DNA of 19,190 nucleotides from assembly GCA_937889655.1 (NCBI GenBank), contig CALBZG010000171.1, forward strand, positions 1 through 19,190, written 5' to 3'. Below the pieces are notes generated by a model. That model did no database searches and had not been told where the DNA came from. It saw only the letters and a list, made by a program, of their open reading frames with translations. This DNA comes from an uncultured Clostridia bacterium (GTDB taxonomy: Bacteria; Bacillota; Clostridia; Peptostreptococcales; Anaerovoracaceae). This document shows, in pieces, positions 7,176 to 13,339 of the stretch (positions within the stretch are counted from its first letter, which is position 1; each line of letters opens with the position of its first letter). The position numbers and the translations under genes were made by a program.

Positions 7176-8929
7176 ATTTTTTCCTCCTTCAATATTTCGT
7201 TGAGCTTGAAAATGGCTTCTTCCGGAGATATCTTCAGTTGAGCTCCGGCAGTGGTAAGATGCCCGCCGCCGCCGACTTTCTCCATGATCGACTGTACATT
7301 CACTTCTCCCAGGGACCTGGCGCTTACCATGGTGCAGCCAAAATTGTCTCTCCCTGCCACGAAGCTTGCTTTCACCCCTTTGATAGACAAGAGTTCATCA
7401 GCGATCTGGGAAGTGAGGATCTGAGCATTGCTGTGTTCGCCCTCGCAAACCGTAAGAGCTTCTCCGCTTTCCGTTATATCGGCTTCTGAAATACACTTGG
7501 CCTTCAGCTTGAAAAGTTTCATGTCTGTCTGAAAAAATCTCTTGACCTCGGTGGTGTCCGCTCCCTGCCTTCTCAGCCAGGAAGCCGCTTCAAAGGTTCG
7601 AACTCCGGTTTTAACGGAAAACCGATTTGTATCCATGGTGATACCCGCAAGCATGGCTTCAGCTTCCAGCTTATCAACATTTTTCCGGTCGCCCGTATAC
7701 CTCAGGATCTCTGATACGAGCTCCGCCGTCGAAGACGCATATGGCTCCAGGTACATGAGCACTGGATTTTCAACGCAATCCGCCGCCCTCCTGTGGTGGT
7801 CGATGATGGCTATCCTGTCTGTTTTAGTGAGCAGTTCCGGACAATCTGCCAAAACCGGCCTGTGAAAATCAACGATGATGACCAGGGTGTCCTTGTCCGC
7901 TATGGCCAGAGCCTCATCATTGGTCAGGAAATTATAGCTGCCCGACTTCTTAGCCAGATTGACCATATCCTCCAGAGTTTCATTGTAATCATTGATGATT
8001 ATATAGGCTTCGCTATATCTGCTGTCGCAATATCTGAAAATCCCCAGAGATGCTCCGAAGGAATCCATATCGGGATTTTTGTGTCCCATGATGAAGACTT
8101 TCGACGACTGATTTACCAGTGTTAGAAGCGCGTGGGCAACCACCCTGGATTTTCCCTTGTTGGTTTTTTCCACAGCCTGGGTCTTTCCGCCATAATATTC
8201 GATTTTATTGATTCTTTTTACAACCGCCTGATCTCCGCCGCGTCCCAGCGCAAGGTCCAGAACTTCCACAGCGTACCCGTCGGTTTGAGCCGGTGTTTTG
8301 CCGCCGACTCCCACTCCGATAGAAAGCGTCACGGGAAAATCCGTTTCTGTCTCAATGGCCCGGACCTCGTCCAGAATGGCAAATTTTGACTCGGTCAGGC
8401 ACTCGAGCTGCTGATGAGAAAATACCATCAAATATCTGCTATTCGTATATTTCGTCACAGAAGCTTCTATTTTTATTCCCCAGTTTCTGATGACCTTGTC
8501 AATGGTGGAAAACAGGACAGCTCGGTTTTCTTCCGAAGTGCCTTGATAAAGCTCTTCATAGTTGTCAATGTTTACGATAGCGATCACATCCCGGCCATCA
8601 TTGTAAAGATCCTTGAGATTTTTAAATGCAGTGACATCCTTCATGGATACAATGATATATGAGCCGTCTTCCTCCGCCATCTTCGTTACGAGGATTTTGT
8701 AGAAATTATTATTAGTTACAAATTTCAATCCCTTCTCCGGATCATCCATCTGTATTTGCTTGAGTTTTATATTCAAAAGGCACTGGATGTCCAGTCCCGT
8801 TGCATCCTCGATGTTGAATATTTTAGAAAAACTCTTGTCTGCCGCAATAATAACACCCTTTTCATCAATAGCACAGGATGGCATAGGTGAATATTCGATT
8901 AATTTCTTTAGCATGTTTCGATCTGTCAT
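7172..8929 (-). CDS. gdpP: GdpP-type cyclic-di-AMP phosphodiesterase lacking membrane helices
   Basis: The 585-residue protein hydrolyses c-di-AMP (inferred from family). Domains in order: PAS (about 8-100), a degenerate GGDEF domain (about 110-245, no GGDEF motif), DHH phosphodiesterase (about 265-440) and DHHA1 (about 490-585). Catalytic metal ligands are intact: H283, D287 and D289 (HKNPDMDS), D354 (VDFHRP), H378 of DHH 377-379, and D433 (MDTNRF). The DHHA1 motif GGGGH is at 553-557. GdpP/YybT proteins are normally about 650 residues with two N-terminal membrane helices. Here the protein begins directly at the PAS domain with MTDRNMLKKLIEYSPMP. The start is well supported: GAGGG lies just upstream and the preceding gene stops 16 bases before. 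It should therefore be soluble unless held by another protein, the preceding DUF2232 membrane protein being a candidate. Confidence 0.93.
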   Translation of the reverse strand: MTDRNMLKKLIEYSPMPSCAIDEKGVIIAADKSFSKIFNIEDATGLDIQCLLNIKLKQIQMDDPEKGLKFVTNNNFYKILVTKMAEEDGSYIIVSMKDVTAFKNLKDLYNDGRDVIAIVNIDNYEELYQGTSEENRAVLFSTIDKVIRNWGIKIEASVTKYTNSRYLMVFSHQQLECLTESKFAILDEVRAIETETDFPVTLSIGVGVGGKTPAQTDGYAVEVLDLALGRGGDQAVVKRINKIEYYGGKTQAVEKTNKGKSRVVAHALLTLVNQSSKVFIMGHKNPDMDSFGASLGIFRYCDSRYSEAYIIINDYNETLEDMVNLAKKSGSYNFLTNDEALAIADKDTLVIIVDFHRPVLADCPELLTKTDRIAIIDHHRRAADCVENPVLMYLEPYASSTAELVSEILRYTGDRKNVDKLEAEAMLAGITMDTNRFSVKTGVRTFEAASWLRRQGADTTEVKRFFQTDMKLFKLKAKCISEADITESGEALTVCEGEHSNAQILTSQIADELLSIKGVKASFVAGRDNFGCTMVSARSLGEVNVQSIMEKVGGGGHLTTAGAQLKISPEEAIFKLNEILKEEKI

Positions 8930-8945
8930 ATCACCCTCGTTTATT

Positions 8946-9692
8946 TTATAAGGATTTACGGGTCATTCTGCTTCTGAAGTTGAAAACAAGATCCACGACG
9001 CCAAACGTAAAAAGCAATGTCTGAGTCATTCGTGTACCGATAAACAGGAAGATAATGATCACTGCAACGGGCTTGGGGATCCTCCTGCTATCCATAAAAT
9101 AAAATATCACCGCCGAGCCCTGAACCACAAATGAAAATTCCATCAATATACCGATGTTTATTAGGACCATTTCTCCGATGTCGAAGCCCCTGCTGACGAG
9201 CCAGGCTGCTCCAAATACCGTCAGCCAGCCCCATAATGCCGACTTGGGCAGAGTGAAATTTTTAAACTCCTGCAATTTTCGTACGTTATCCACCTTTCTT
9301 GCCAATACCTTCGCAATCAGGATGTACTCTAAATAAGAGACGACGCCCGTTATAATCAGCAAAATCCCCGGAAGGCTGTTGATCAGCAAGGTGTAAAATA
9401 ACGAAAGGGCTTTTCTGATCTCCTCGGCATTCATTTCCGCCAGGGCTGAATTGTTCATAAAAGATTCATTTGCCAGCAATATTTCGATTGCCTGATCCGA
9501 CATTTCGCCCAGTCTCTCCCCTAGGCTAACGCCCGTGGACGAAGCAAGCACAAAAACAAACAGGATGCCCAGGGCTGCCGCCGCTGCGGCTTCTGTTAAA
9601 ACCTTATATGGACGTTCCCTCATCGGGATATATTTCAACATGATCGCCGCAGGGACGAATAATATTATTAATATGATTCCAAGACCGTACAT
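8946..9692 (-). CDS. YybS-like DUF2232 membrane protein, short form
   Basis: I place the start at ATG 9692 (MYGLGIILIIL), which has GGAGGG six bases upstream. A longer frame from TTG 9737 lacks a ribosome site. The product is 248 residues with about six membrane helices (roughly 2-22, 33-51, 104-126, 150-168, 174-196 and 208-235). The C-terminus, FGVVDLVFNFRSR, resembles the tail of YybS/DUF2232 proteins, and gene order (rpsR, this gene, gdpP, rplI) is the one seen for yybS. Family members are usually about 300 residues, so the N-terminal helices seem to be missing. The promoter at 9767-9795 leaves room for only about 68 bases of leader, so the missing part is not encoded upstream on that transcript. 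Function is unknown; a membrane partner for GdpP is a possible role. Confidence 0.8.
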   Translation of the reverse strand: MYGLGIILIILFVPAAIMLKYIPMRERPYKVLTEAAAAAALGILFVFVLASSTGVSLGERLGEMSDQAIEILLANESFMNNSALAEMNAEEIRKALSLFYTLLINSLPGILLIITGVVSYLEYILIAKVLARKVDNVRKLQEFKNFTLPKSALWGWLTVFGAAWLVSRGFDIGEMVLINIGILMEFSFVVQGSAVIFYFMDSRRIPKPVAVIIIFLFIGTRMTQTLLFTFGVVDLVFNFRSRMTRKSL

Positions 9693-9760
9693 CCTTGTCC
9701 CTCCGTCTCGCCTGCTCTGATCGTGCTTATCTTCCAATGACCAGCTATTTGAAGATTCAC
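9693..9760 (-). other. 5' leader of the DUF2232-gdpP-rplI-dnaB operon
   Basis: About 68 bases lie between the predicted transcription start (about 9760) and ATG 9692. I see the ribosome site GGAGGG at 9699-9704 and no riboswitch-like fold. Confidence 0.4.
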
Positions 9761-9766
9761 CATGGT

Positions 9767-9795
9767 ATTATACCACATATTCCTATCGTTGTCCG
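9767..9795 (-). promoter_or_regulatory. Sigma-A promoter for the DUF2232-gdpP-rplI-dnaB-dnaD-M23-walRK operon
   Basis: On the minus strand the -10 is a perfect TATAAT (9772-9767) with an extended TGG just before it. The -35 is CGGACA (9795-9790, matching the GACA half of TTGACA) with a 17-base spacer. Expected start is near 9760. It lies downstream of the rpsR terminator, which fits the start of a new transcript. Confidence 0.75.
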
Positions 9796-9853
9796 CAAAT
9801 ATCTGCGTCTCCGTGTTCACCGGGGGATGTCGATGCATGATCTGCCGGGCAAC

Positions 9854-9879
9854 AAAAAACGGGCCGCCAAAGGCCCGTT
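9854..9879 (-). terminator. Rho-independent terminator after rpsR
   Basis: An 8-bp perfect stem (arms 9858-9865 and 9872-9879, AACGGGCC/GGCCCGTT) with a 6-base loop is followed on the minus strand by six T (9859-9854). It lies about 35 bases past the rpsR stop and ends the rpsF-ssb-rpsR transcript. Confidence 0.85.
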
Positions 9880-9913
9880 CTATCAGCTTTTGTTCCTTAG
9901 TGCATTGTTAGTG

Positions 9914-10153
9914 CTAGTCGGCAACATATGGAAGCAATGCGACGATCCTTGCTCTTTTGATAGCCGTCGTAACTTCTCTCTGGTGCATAGCGCAGGTGCC
10001 GGTAATCCTCTTCGGCAATATTTTGCCTCTGTCTGTTACATACTTTCTGAGCTTGTCGACATCCTTGTAATCGATGGATTCTGCTTTGTCGGCGCAGAAC
10101 TGGCATATCTTTTTCCTTCTCATGCCGCCGGTGTTCCTTTTCCTATCTATCAT
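9914..10153 (-). CDS. rpsR: Small-subunit ribosomal protein bS18
   Basis: The 79-residue protein has the bS18 core (DVDKLRKYVTDRGKILPKRITG). It is the cysteine-containing form: C17-x2-C20 and C54-x2-H57 (CQFC, CAMH) can bind zinc. bS18 pairs with bS6 on the 30S platform, matching its partner rpsF in the same operon. The ATG has GGAGG six or seven bases upstream; a strong terminator follows. Confidence 0.97.
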   Translation of the reverse strand: MIDRKRNTGGMRRKKICQFCADKAESIDYKDVDKLRKYVTDRGKILPKRITGTCAMHQREVTTAIKRARIVALLPYVAD

Positions 10154-10182
10154 TTTATTCCTCCGTTAATCATTTAATAATC

Positions 10183-10584
10183 TTAGAATGGTATATCGTC
10201 ATCCTCCAGAGCCTGGAAACCTTCCGGCACACCGAAGCTTTGTTTTGGAGAATCGGAGTCTTTTTTGTCTCCCCATTCTAAAAACTCAACTCTGTCAGCG
10301 ACAACGTCTGTTGTATATACGGTTGCACCCTCTTTGTTTTTATAGCTTCCGGTCTGGATCCTTCCCTGAACGCCCACCAGTCTGCCTTTGGCAAGGAACT
10401 TCTCGCAATTTTCCGCTTGTTTTCCAAATACGGTCACTCGTGGAAAATCCGTCTGTTTCTCTTTGCCGTCTCTGACAGGCCTGTCGATGGCAACGGTAAA
10501 GGAGGCAACGGCCAGCTGGGTCTCGGGCACATATCTCACTTCGGGGTCTTTAGTCAGTCTTCCAATTAAAACTACACTATTCAT
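10183..10584 (-). CDS. ssb: Single-stranded DNA-binding protein
   Basis: The 133-residue SSB has an OB fold (about 1-105, beginning MNSVVLIGRLTKDPEVRY), a short flexible linker and the acidic tip DDDIPF that recruits replication and repair proteins. It coats ssDNA at forks. The linker is on the short side for the family. GGAGGG precedes the ATG, and the gene lies between rpsF and rpsR as in most Bacillota, 13 bases from rpsF. Confidence 0.97.
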   Translation of the reverse strand: MNSVVLIGRLTKDPEVRYVPETQLAVASFTVAIDRPVRDGKEKQTDFPRVTVFGKQAENCEKFLAKGRLVGVQGRIQTGSYKNKEGATVYTTDVVADRVEFLEWGDKKDSDSPKQSFGVPEGFQALEDDDIPF

Positions 10585-10597
10585 TTCGCCCTCCGCT

Positions 10598-10885
10598 TTA
10601 CCTTTCGTCTTTATTGATAATCAAATGTCTGATAACGGCATCCATGATTCTCATTCTTCTGTCTAGTTCTTTAGGCAGTTCCGGATTTCCTGAGAATTCA
10701 ACAACTACATAGTAGCCTTCGTTCTTTTTCTGGATCGGGTATGCGAGCTTTCTCATTCCCCATACATCTACCTTGCCGACCTGTCCGTCTGCTTCGATGA
10801 TCCCTTTTACGGTTTCAACGGTTGCATTCTTCTTTTCATCTTCAAGTGTAGGATCCAAAATGAACATGATTTCATAATTTATCAT
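10598..10885 (-). CDS. rpsF: Small-subunit ribosomal protein bS6
   Basis: The 95-residue protein begins MINYEIMFILDPTLED and includes VDVWGMRKLAYPIQKKNEGYYVVVEF, the bS6 core. I place the start at ATG 10885, because AGGGAGG lies eight bases upstream; an in-frame GTG nine bases earlier overlaps that ribosome site and is unlikely. bS6 forms a dimer with bS18 that binds 16S rRNA and, in many bacteria, its own mRNA leader. First gene of rpsF-ssb-rpsR. Confidence 0.96.
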   Translation of the reverse strand: MINYEIMFILDPTLEDEKKNATVETVKGIIEADGQVGKVDVWGMRKLAYPIQKKNEGYYVVVEFSGNPELPKELDRRMRIMDAVIRHLIINKDER

Positions 10886-10969
10886 ATTATTCACCTCCCT
10901 GTGGACTAAATGGCGACGGCCTATCCCGTCGCAGAGATTATGCCAACTCGCTGTTTGCGAGTCGCATGC
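10886..10969 (-). promoter_or_regulatory. rpsF mRNA leader with two hairpins, candidate S6:S18 autoregulatory element
   Basis: The leader of about 84 bases folds into two perfect hairpins on the minus strand. One is ACTCGC/GCGAGT with a 5-base loop (10946-10962). The other is GCGACGG/CCGTCGC with a GATAGG loop (10913-10932). bS6:bS18-binding leaders containing a CCG element are known upstream of rpsF in many bacteria. I see a CCG at the loop-closing edge of the second hairpin but cannot confirm the consensus. Confidence 0.4.
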
Positions 10970-10975
10970 CTATTT

Positions 10976-11003
10976 ATTATACAATAAATCCTTGCAATTG
11001 CAA
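10976..11003 (-). promoter_or_regulatory. Sigma-A promoter for rpsF-ssb-rpsR
   Basis: On the minus strand -35 TTGCAA (11003-10998) and perfect -10 TATAAT (10981-10976) are separated by 16 bases. The -35 falls inside the 30-base palindrome at 10983-11012. Expected start is near 10969. Confidence 0.65.
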
Positions 11004-11012
11004 GGATTTATT
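10983..11012. repeat. Perfect 30-base palindrome, probable terminator/promoter overlap
   Basis: The two 15-base halves are exact reverse complements, centred on AATT (AATAAATCCTTGC / GCAAGGATTTATT). As RNA it gives a 13-bp stem with a UA-rich end, so it could end the SPFH-RHH transcript coming from 11068. Its inner half also supplies the -35 of the rpsF promoter. An operator role is possible. Confidence 0.6.
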
Positions 11013-11067
11013 TTCTGTTATCGGATCACCGTCATTTTTTTCTTTATACCTTCATTTTTTTCAAAGG

Positions 11068-11250
11068 TTAATCCTTTGTGTCACGATTTTTCCGCCGCTT
11101 CAGACATTCGCTCAGCAGATACTCGATCTGCCCATTGATCGACCGGAAATCATCCTCCGCCCATGCGGCTATTTCCTTATATATAGACGGCGAAAGGCGA
11201 AGGAGTATTTGTTTTTTTTCTTTTTCCTTTTCTTTATCTTTAATGTCCAT
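11068..11250 (-). CDS. Small Arc-like ribbon-helix-helix protein
   Basis: The 60-residue protein has a very charged start (KDKEKEKEKK) followed by KQILLRLSPSIYKEIAAWAE and FRSINGQIEYLLSECLKRR. This is the strand-helix-helix pattern of Arc/MetJ-type DNA-binding domains. The strand residues Q-L-R would contact the DNA major groove as a dimer. The ATG has AGGAG only one base before it and AAAAGG further up, so the ribosome site is slightly unusual. It lies 42 bases after the SPFH gene and is probably co-transcribed; I recall similar RHH proteins next to SPFH genes in other Bacillota. Targets are unknown, and the promoter repeats at 12426-12475 are candidates. No toxin-like partner is seen. Confidence 0.75.
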   Translation of the reverse strand: MDIKDKEKEKEKKQILLRLSPSIYKEIAAWAEDDFRSINGQIEYLLSECLKRRKNRDTKD

Positions 11251-11292
11251 ACTCCTGCCTTTTCCTTATGTTCTTCAGGTCCGTTGCTTCCA

Positions 11293-12300
11293 TTAATATA
11301 TTGAACCGCTGTTCACAATGGGCTGCGCATCCTTGTTTCCGCATAGGACAACCAGCAAATTGCTGACCATCGCCGCTTTTCTTTCTTCGTCAAGCTGCAC
11401 CACTTCATTCTCGCTTAATTTAGACAAGGCCATCTCCACCATCCCTACGGCTCCGTCTACGATCATCTTTCTTGCATCGATGATGGCCGCCGCTTGCTGC
11501 CTTTGCAGCATCGCCGCCGCAATTTCCGGCGCGTAGGCCAAATGAGTGATGCGCGCCTCCACGACTTCCAGCCCCGCCACATTCACTTTGTCCTGAATGG
11601 CCACTTTGATTTTTTCCGCCACTTCCTGGCTGCTGCCCCGAAGTGATTTTTCATCTCCGCCTTCCGCTGTATCATAAGGATACAATCTTACAATGCTCCT
11701 CAGGGCCGAGTCGCTCTGCATCGACAAATATTCTTTATAGTTTTCAACATTGAAAACCGCTTTGGCGGTATTCACGACTCTCCAGATCACAACTATGCCT
11801 ATTTCAATAGGGTTCCCCAGTTCATCGTTGATCTTTTGTTTCTCGTTGGATAATGTCATGGCTTTCAAAGAAATTTTCTTGTTTGCAAGAGTGGTGCTCT
11901 GGGATTTTTTCGTTTTTGCACTGTCGGTGAGAACGGTCAGCAGCGATTGCTTCTCTGCTTCCGCCACCGGATTGGCGGCCGTGCAGAAAGGATTCACCCA
12001 ATAAAATCCCGCGCCTTTCAGACTGCCGTAGTACTTGCCGAACAATGTCAAAACATACGCTTCGTTTGGTTTTAAAATTTTCAGCCCCACATAGATAAAC
12101 GGGCCGATGATAAATGCATAGAGACCTGCTATCACTGCCAGGCCGCCATTGTAGAACGCCATCCCTGCCAGGAATGCAAGGATCGTGAAAATTTCCATCA
12201 TGCTGTTGATAATAAGAACCGCCATGCCGCTTATGCTCCAGGCATATTTTTCTTCGTTTTGAGGTCCCGCTTTCATAATTTCTTTGTCTGTAGTCTCCAT
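11293..12300 (-). CDS. SPFH/stomatin-family membrane protein
   Basis: I place the start at ATG 12300, preceded by GAGGAG; an in-frame GTG at 12321 lacks a ribosome site. The 335-residue product has two adjacent N-terminal membrane helices (about 26-47 and 52-75). The SPFH domain follows (about 78-265), with NEAYVLTLFGKYYGSLKGAGFYWVNP in its early part and VEARITHLAYAPEIA at its end. An alanine/glutamine-rich helix (AAAMLQRQQAAAIIDAR) is typical of stomatin oligomerisation. SPFH proteins scaffold membrane microdomains. A partner NfeD gene, common beside some stomatins, is absent; the small RHH gene sits there instead. Its specific function is not known. Confidence 0.85.
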   Translation of the reverse strand: METTDKEIMKAGPQNEEKYAWSISGMAVLIINSMMEIFTILAFLAGMAFYNGGLAVIAGLYAFIIGPFIYVGLKILKPNEAYVLTLFGKYYGSLKGAGFYWVNPFCTAANPVAEAEKQSLLTVLTDSAKTKKSQSTTLANKKISLKAMTLSNEKQKINDELGNPIEIGIVVIWRVVNTAKAVFNVENYKEYLSMQSDSALRSIVRLYPYDTAEGGDEKSLRGSSQEVAEKIKVAIQDKVNVAGLEVVEARITHLAYAPEIAAAMLQRQQAAAIIDARKMIVDGAVGMVEMALSKLSENEVVQLDEERKAAMVSNLLVVLCGNKDAQPIVNSGSIY

Positions 12301-12441
12301 ATTCTCCTCTTTTCTAAACACATAGCTACAATTATCTTTCTAGACTCCCGGCATGGACACTCTGATATTCTCAATGTCCTCGCATCGCATACCGGATTCG
12401 ATTTGATCTCAGGCGAAGGTTTTCAATATCATTTTGATATC
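12301..12441 (-). other. Long leader of the SPFH gene
   Basis: About 140 bases lie between the predicted start and ATG 12300. I see the ribosome site GAGGAG at the end and an inverted repeat at its beginning (12426-12440), but no open frame with a ribosome site and no recognisable riboswitch. Confidence 0.35.
12426..12440. promoter_or_regulatory. Inverted repeat ATATCA-N3-TGATAT at the SPFH transcription start, possible operator
   Basis: Perfect 6-base arms with a 3-base spacer occupy about +2 to +16 relative to the predicted start. Such a place suits a repressor site. The adjacent RHH protein is a possible ligand, but this is inference. Confidence 0.35.
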
Positions 12442-12447
12442 ATATTA

Positions 12448-12475
12448 ATACTACTACAATTTGACCGGTTGTCAA
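12448..12475 (-). promoter_or_regulatory. Promoter for the SPFH-RHH pair
   Basis: On the minus strand -35 TTGACA is perfect (12475-12470). The best -10 is TAGTAT (12453-12448) with a 16-base spacer. A second inverted repeat, TTGAC-N5-GTCAA (12461-12475), overlaps the -35. Expected start is near 12441. Confidence 0.55.
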
Positions 12476-12510
12476 CAGGCAAATTTTTAGCACGAAAAAA
12501 TGTTCTATTA

Positions 12511-13191
12511 TTAATGAAGATCAAGGCTTTCCTTTTCCAAAACAAAGTAATTCTTTTTATATGAAAGGATCCCTTCATCTCTCATTTTACTCAATTCATT
12601 GGACATGGCGCTTCTATCGACGGACAGGTAATCCGCCAGCTCCTGCCGGTCAAAGGGAATATAAAAACTGTTGCTCCTGGCTTTGATCGCCTGACTTGAA
12701 AGATACGAAAGCAGTTTTTCCCTAGTGGTTCTTCTACCCATATGATCCATTTTTTGCGTCATGATAATATTCTTTTCTGCCAGGGTTTTCATCATATTCT
12801 GGATCAGCTTCGTATGAAACAAGCAAGCCGAAGAACAGGTGGTGATGATACGCTTACAGTCGATCAGCATAATTTCGGTATTTTCCGCGGCCACCACCCC
12901 CACAGGCAATCTTTCCAAATTGGCGCAGGAAAAAGCTTCTCCGAACATTTCTCCTTTTTCGGCTTTCGCCAATATTGTCCGGTTGCCCCAATAATCTTCC
13001 TTGACGATATTTGCACTGCCGGACAGCACGATCCCGACCTGAAGGGCTTTGCTTTCAGCTGCCCAGATGTAAGTGCCTTTTCTATATGCTTTTACAGTTG
13101 CTCCCAGGCAGTCCAGCATGGCCGCCATTTCTGCCTCGTCGATTTCACGAAATAACGTACAGGCTTTGAGTGCTTCTAAATATTTCTTCAT
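12511..13191 (-). CDS. Crp/Fnr-family transcription regulator of the hcp module (HcpR-like)
   Basis: The 226-residue protein has an N-terminal cyclic-nucleotide-binding-like sensor fold (about 10-125), a long dimer helix (about 126-150) and a C-terminal winged helix (about 155-220). The recognition helix is VDRSAMSNELSKM at 191-203. It lacks the FNR cysteine set; C11, C28, C89, C112, C119 and C123 do not form that pattern, so a 4Fe-4S sensor is unlikely. Crp/Fnr regulators next to hcp (HcpR) respond to nitric oxide or nitrite stress in several anaerobes, and heme has been implicated in some. Divergence from the ferredoxin-hcp genes, with a palindrome between, supports local control. The ribosome site GGGAG is unusually far, 13 bases, from the ATG. 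Confidence 0.85.
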   Translation of the reverse strand: MKKYLEALKACTLFREIDEAEMAAMLDCLGATVKAYRKGTYIWAAESKALQVGIVLSGSANIVKEDYWGNRTILAKAEKGEMFGEAFSCANLERLPVGVVAAENTEIMLIDCKRIITTCSSACLFHTKLIQNMMKTLAEKNIIMTQKMDHMGRRTTREKLLSYLSSQAIKARSNSFYIPFDRQELADYLSVDRSAMSNELSKMRDEGILSYKKNYFVLEKESLDLH

Positions 13192-13213
13192 TTTTTAAAA
13201 TATTCTCCCTTTC

Positions 13214-13227
13214 GTTGTATATACAAC
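13214..13227. promoter_or_regulatory. Perfect palindrome GTTGTATATACAAC, candidate Crp/Fnr operator
   Basis: The 14-base perfect palindrome has TTGTA-N4-TACAA geometry, the same spacing as FNR-type sites (TTGAT-N4-ATCAA). Its centre (13220.5) lies at -41.5 from the start predicted for the ferredoxin promoter and about +15 in the regulator transcript. This fits activation of ferredoxin/hcp and self-repression of the regulator. Confidence 0.7.
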
Positions 13228-13242
13228 ATAACTCCGTCTCCG

Positions 13243-13271
13243 ATTATATTATACTCAAGTCATTAAATCAA
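13243..13271 (-). promoter_or_regulatory. Promoter of the Crp/Fnr regulator
   Basis: On the minus strand -35 TTGATT (13271-13266) and perfect -10 TATAAT (13248-13243) have a 17-base spacer. Expected start is near 13236, about 45 bases before the ATG; the palindrome lies just downstream of it. Confidence 0.6.
13250..13255 (+). promoter_or_regulatory. -10 element of the ferredoxin/hcp promoter
   Basis: TATACT matches five of six consensus positions. No acceptable -35 lies 17 bases upstream (CATAAC), which is typical of promoters needing an activator. Expected start is near 13262, placing the palindrome centre at -41.5. Confidence 0.5.
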
Positions 13272-13339
13272 CCTTGTGTGATTATACAATGAAAACCAGT
13301 GTAGAAGTAATATATGCGAAAGCTAAGAGGGAGAAAAAA

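Noticed and set aside
9695..10177. A 160-residue plus-strand frame across the rpsR region
   Set aside because: It covers the rpsR terminator, the operon promoter and rpsR antisense, and has no ribosome site.
10966..11304. A 112-residue plus-strand frame opposite the RHH gene
   Set aside because: No ribosome site and a low-complexity FFFF-rich composition; the minus-strand RHH protein explains the region.
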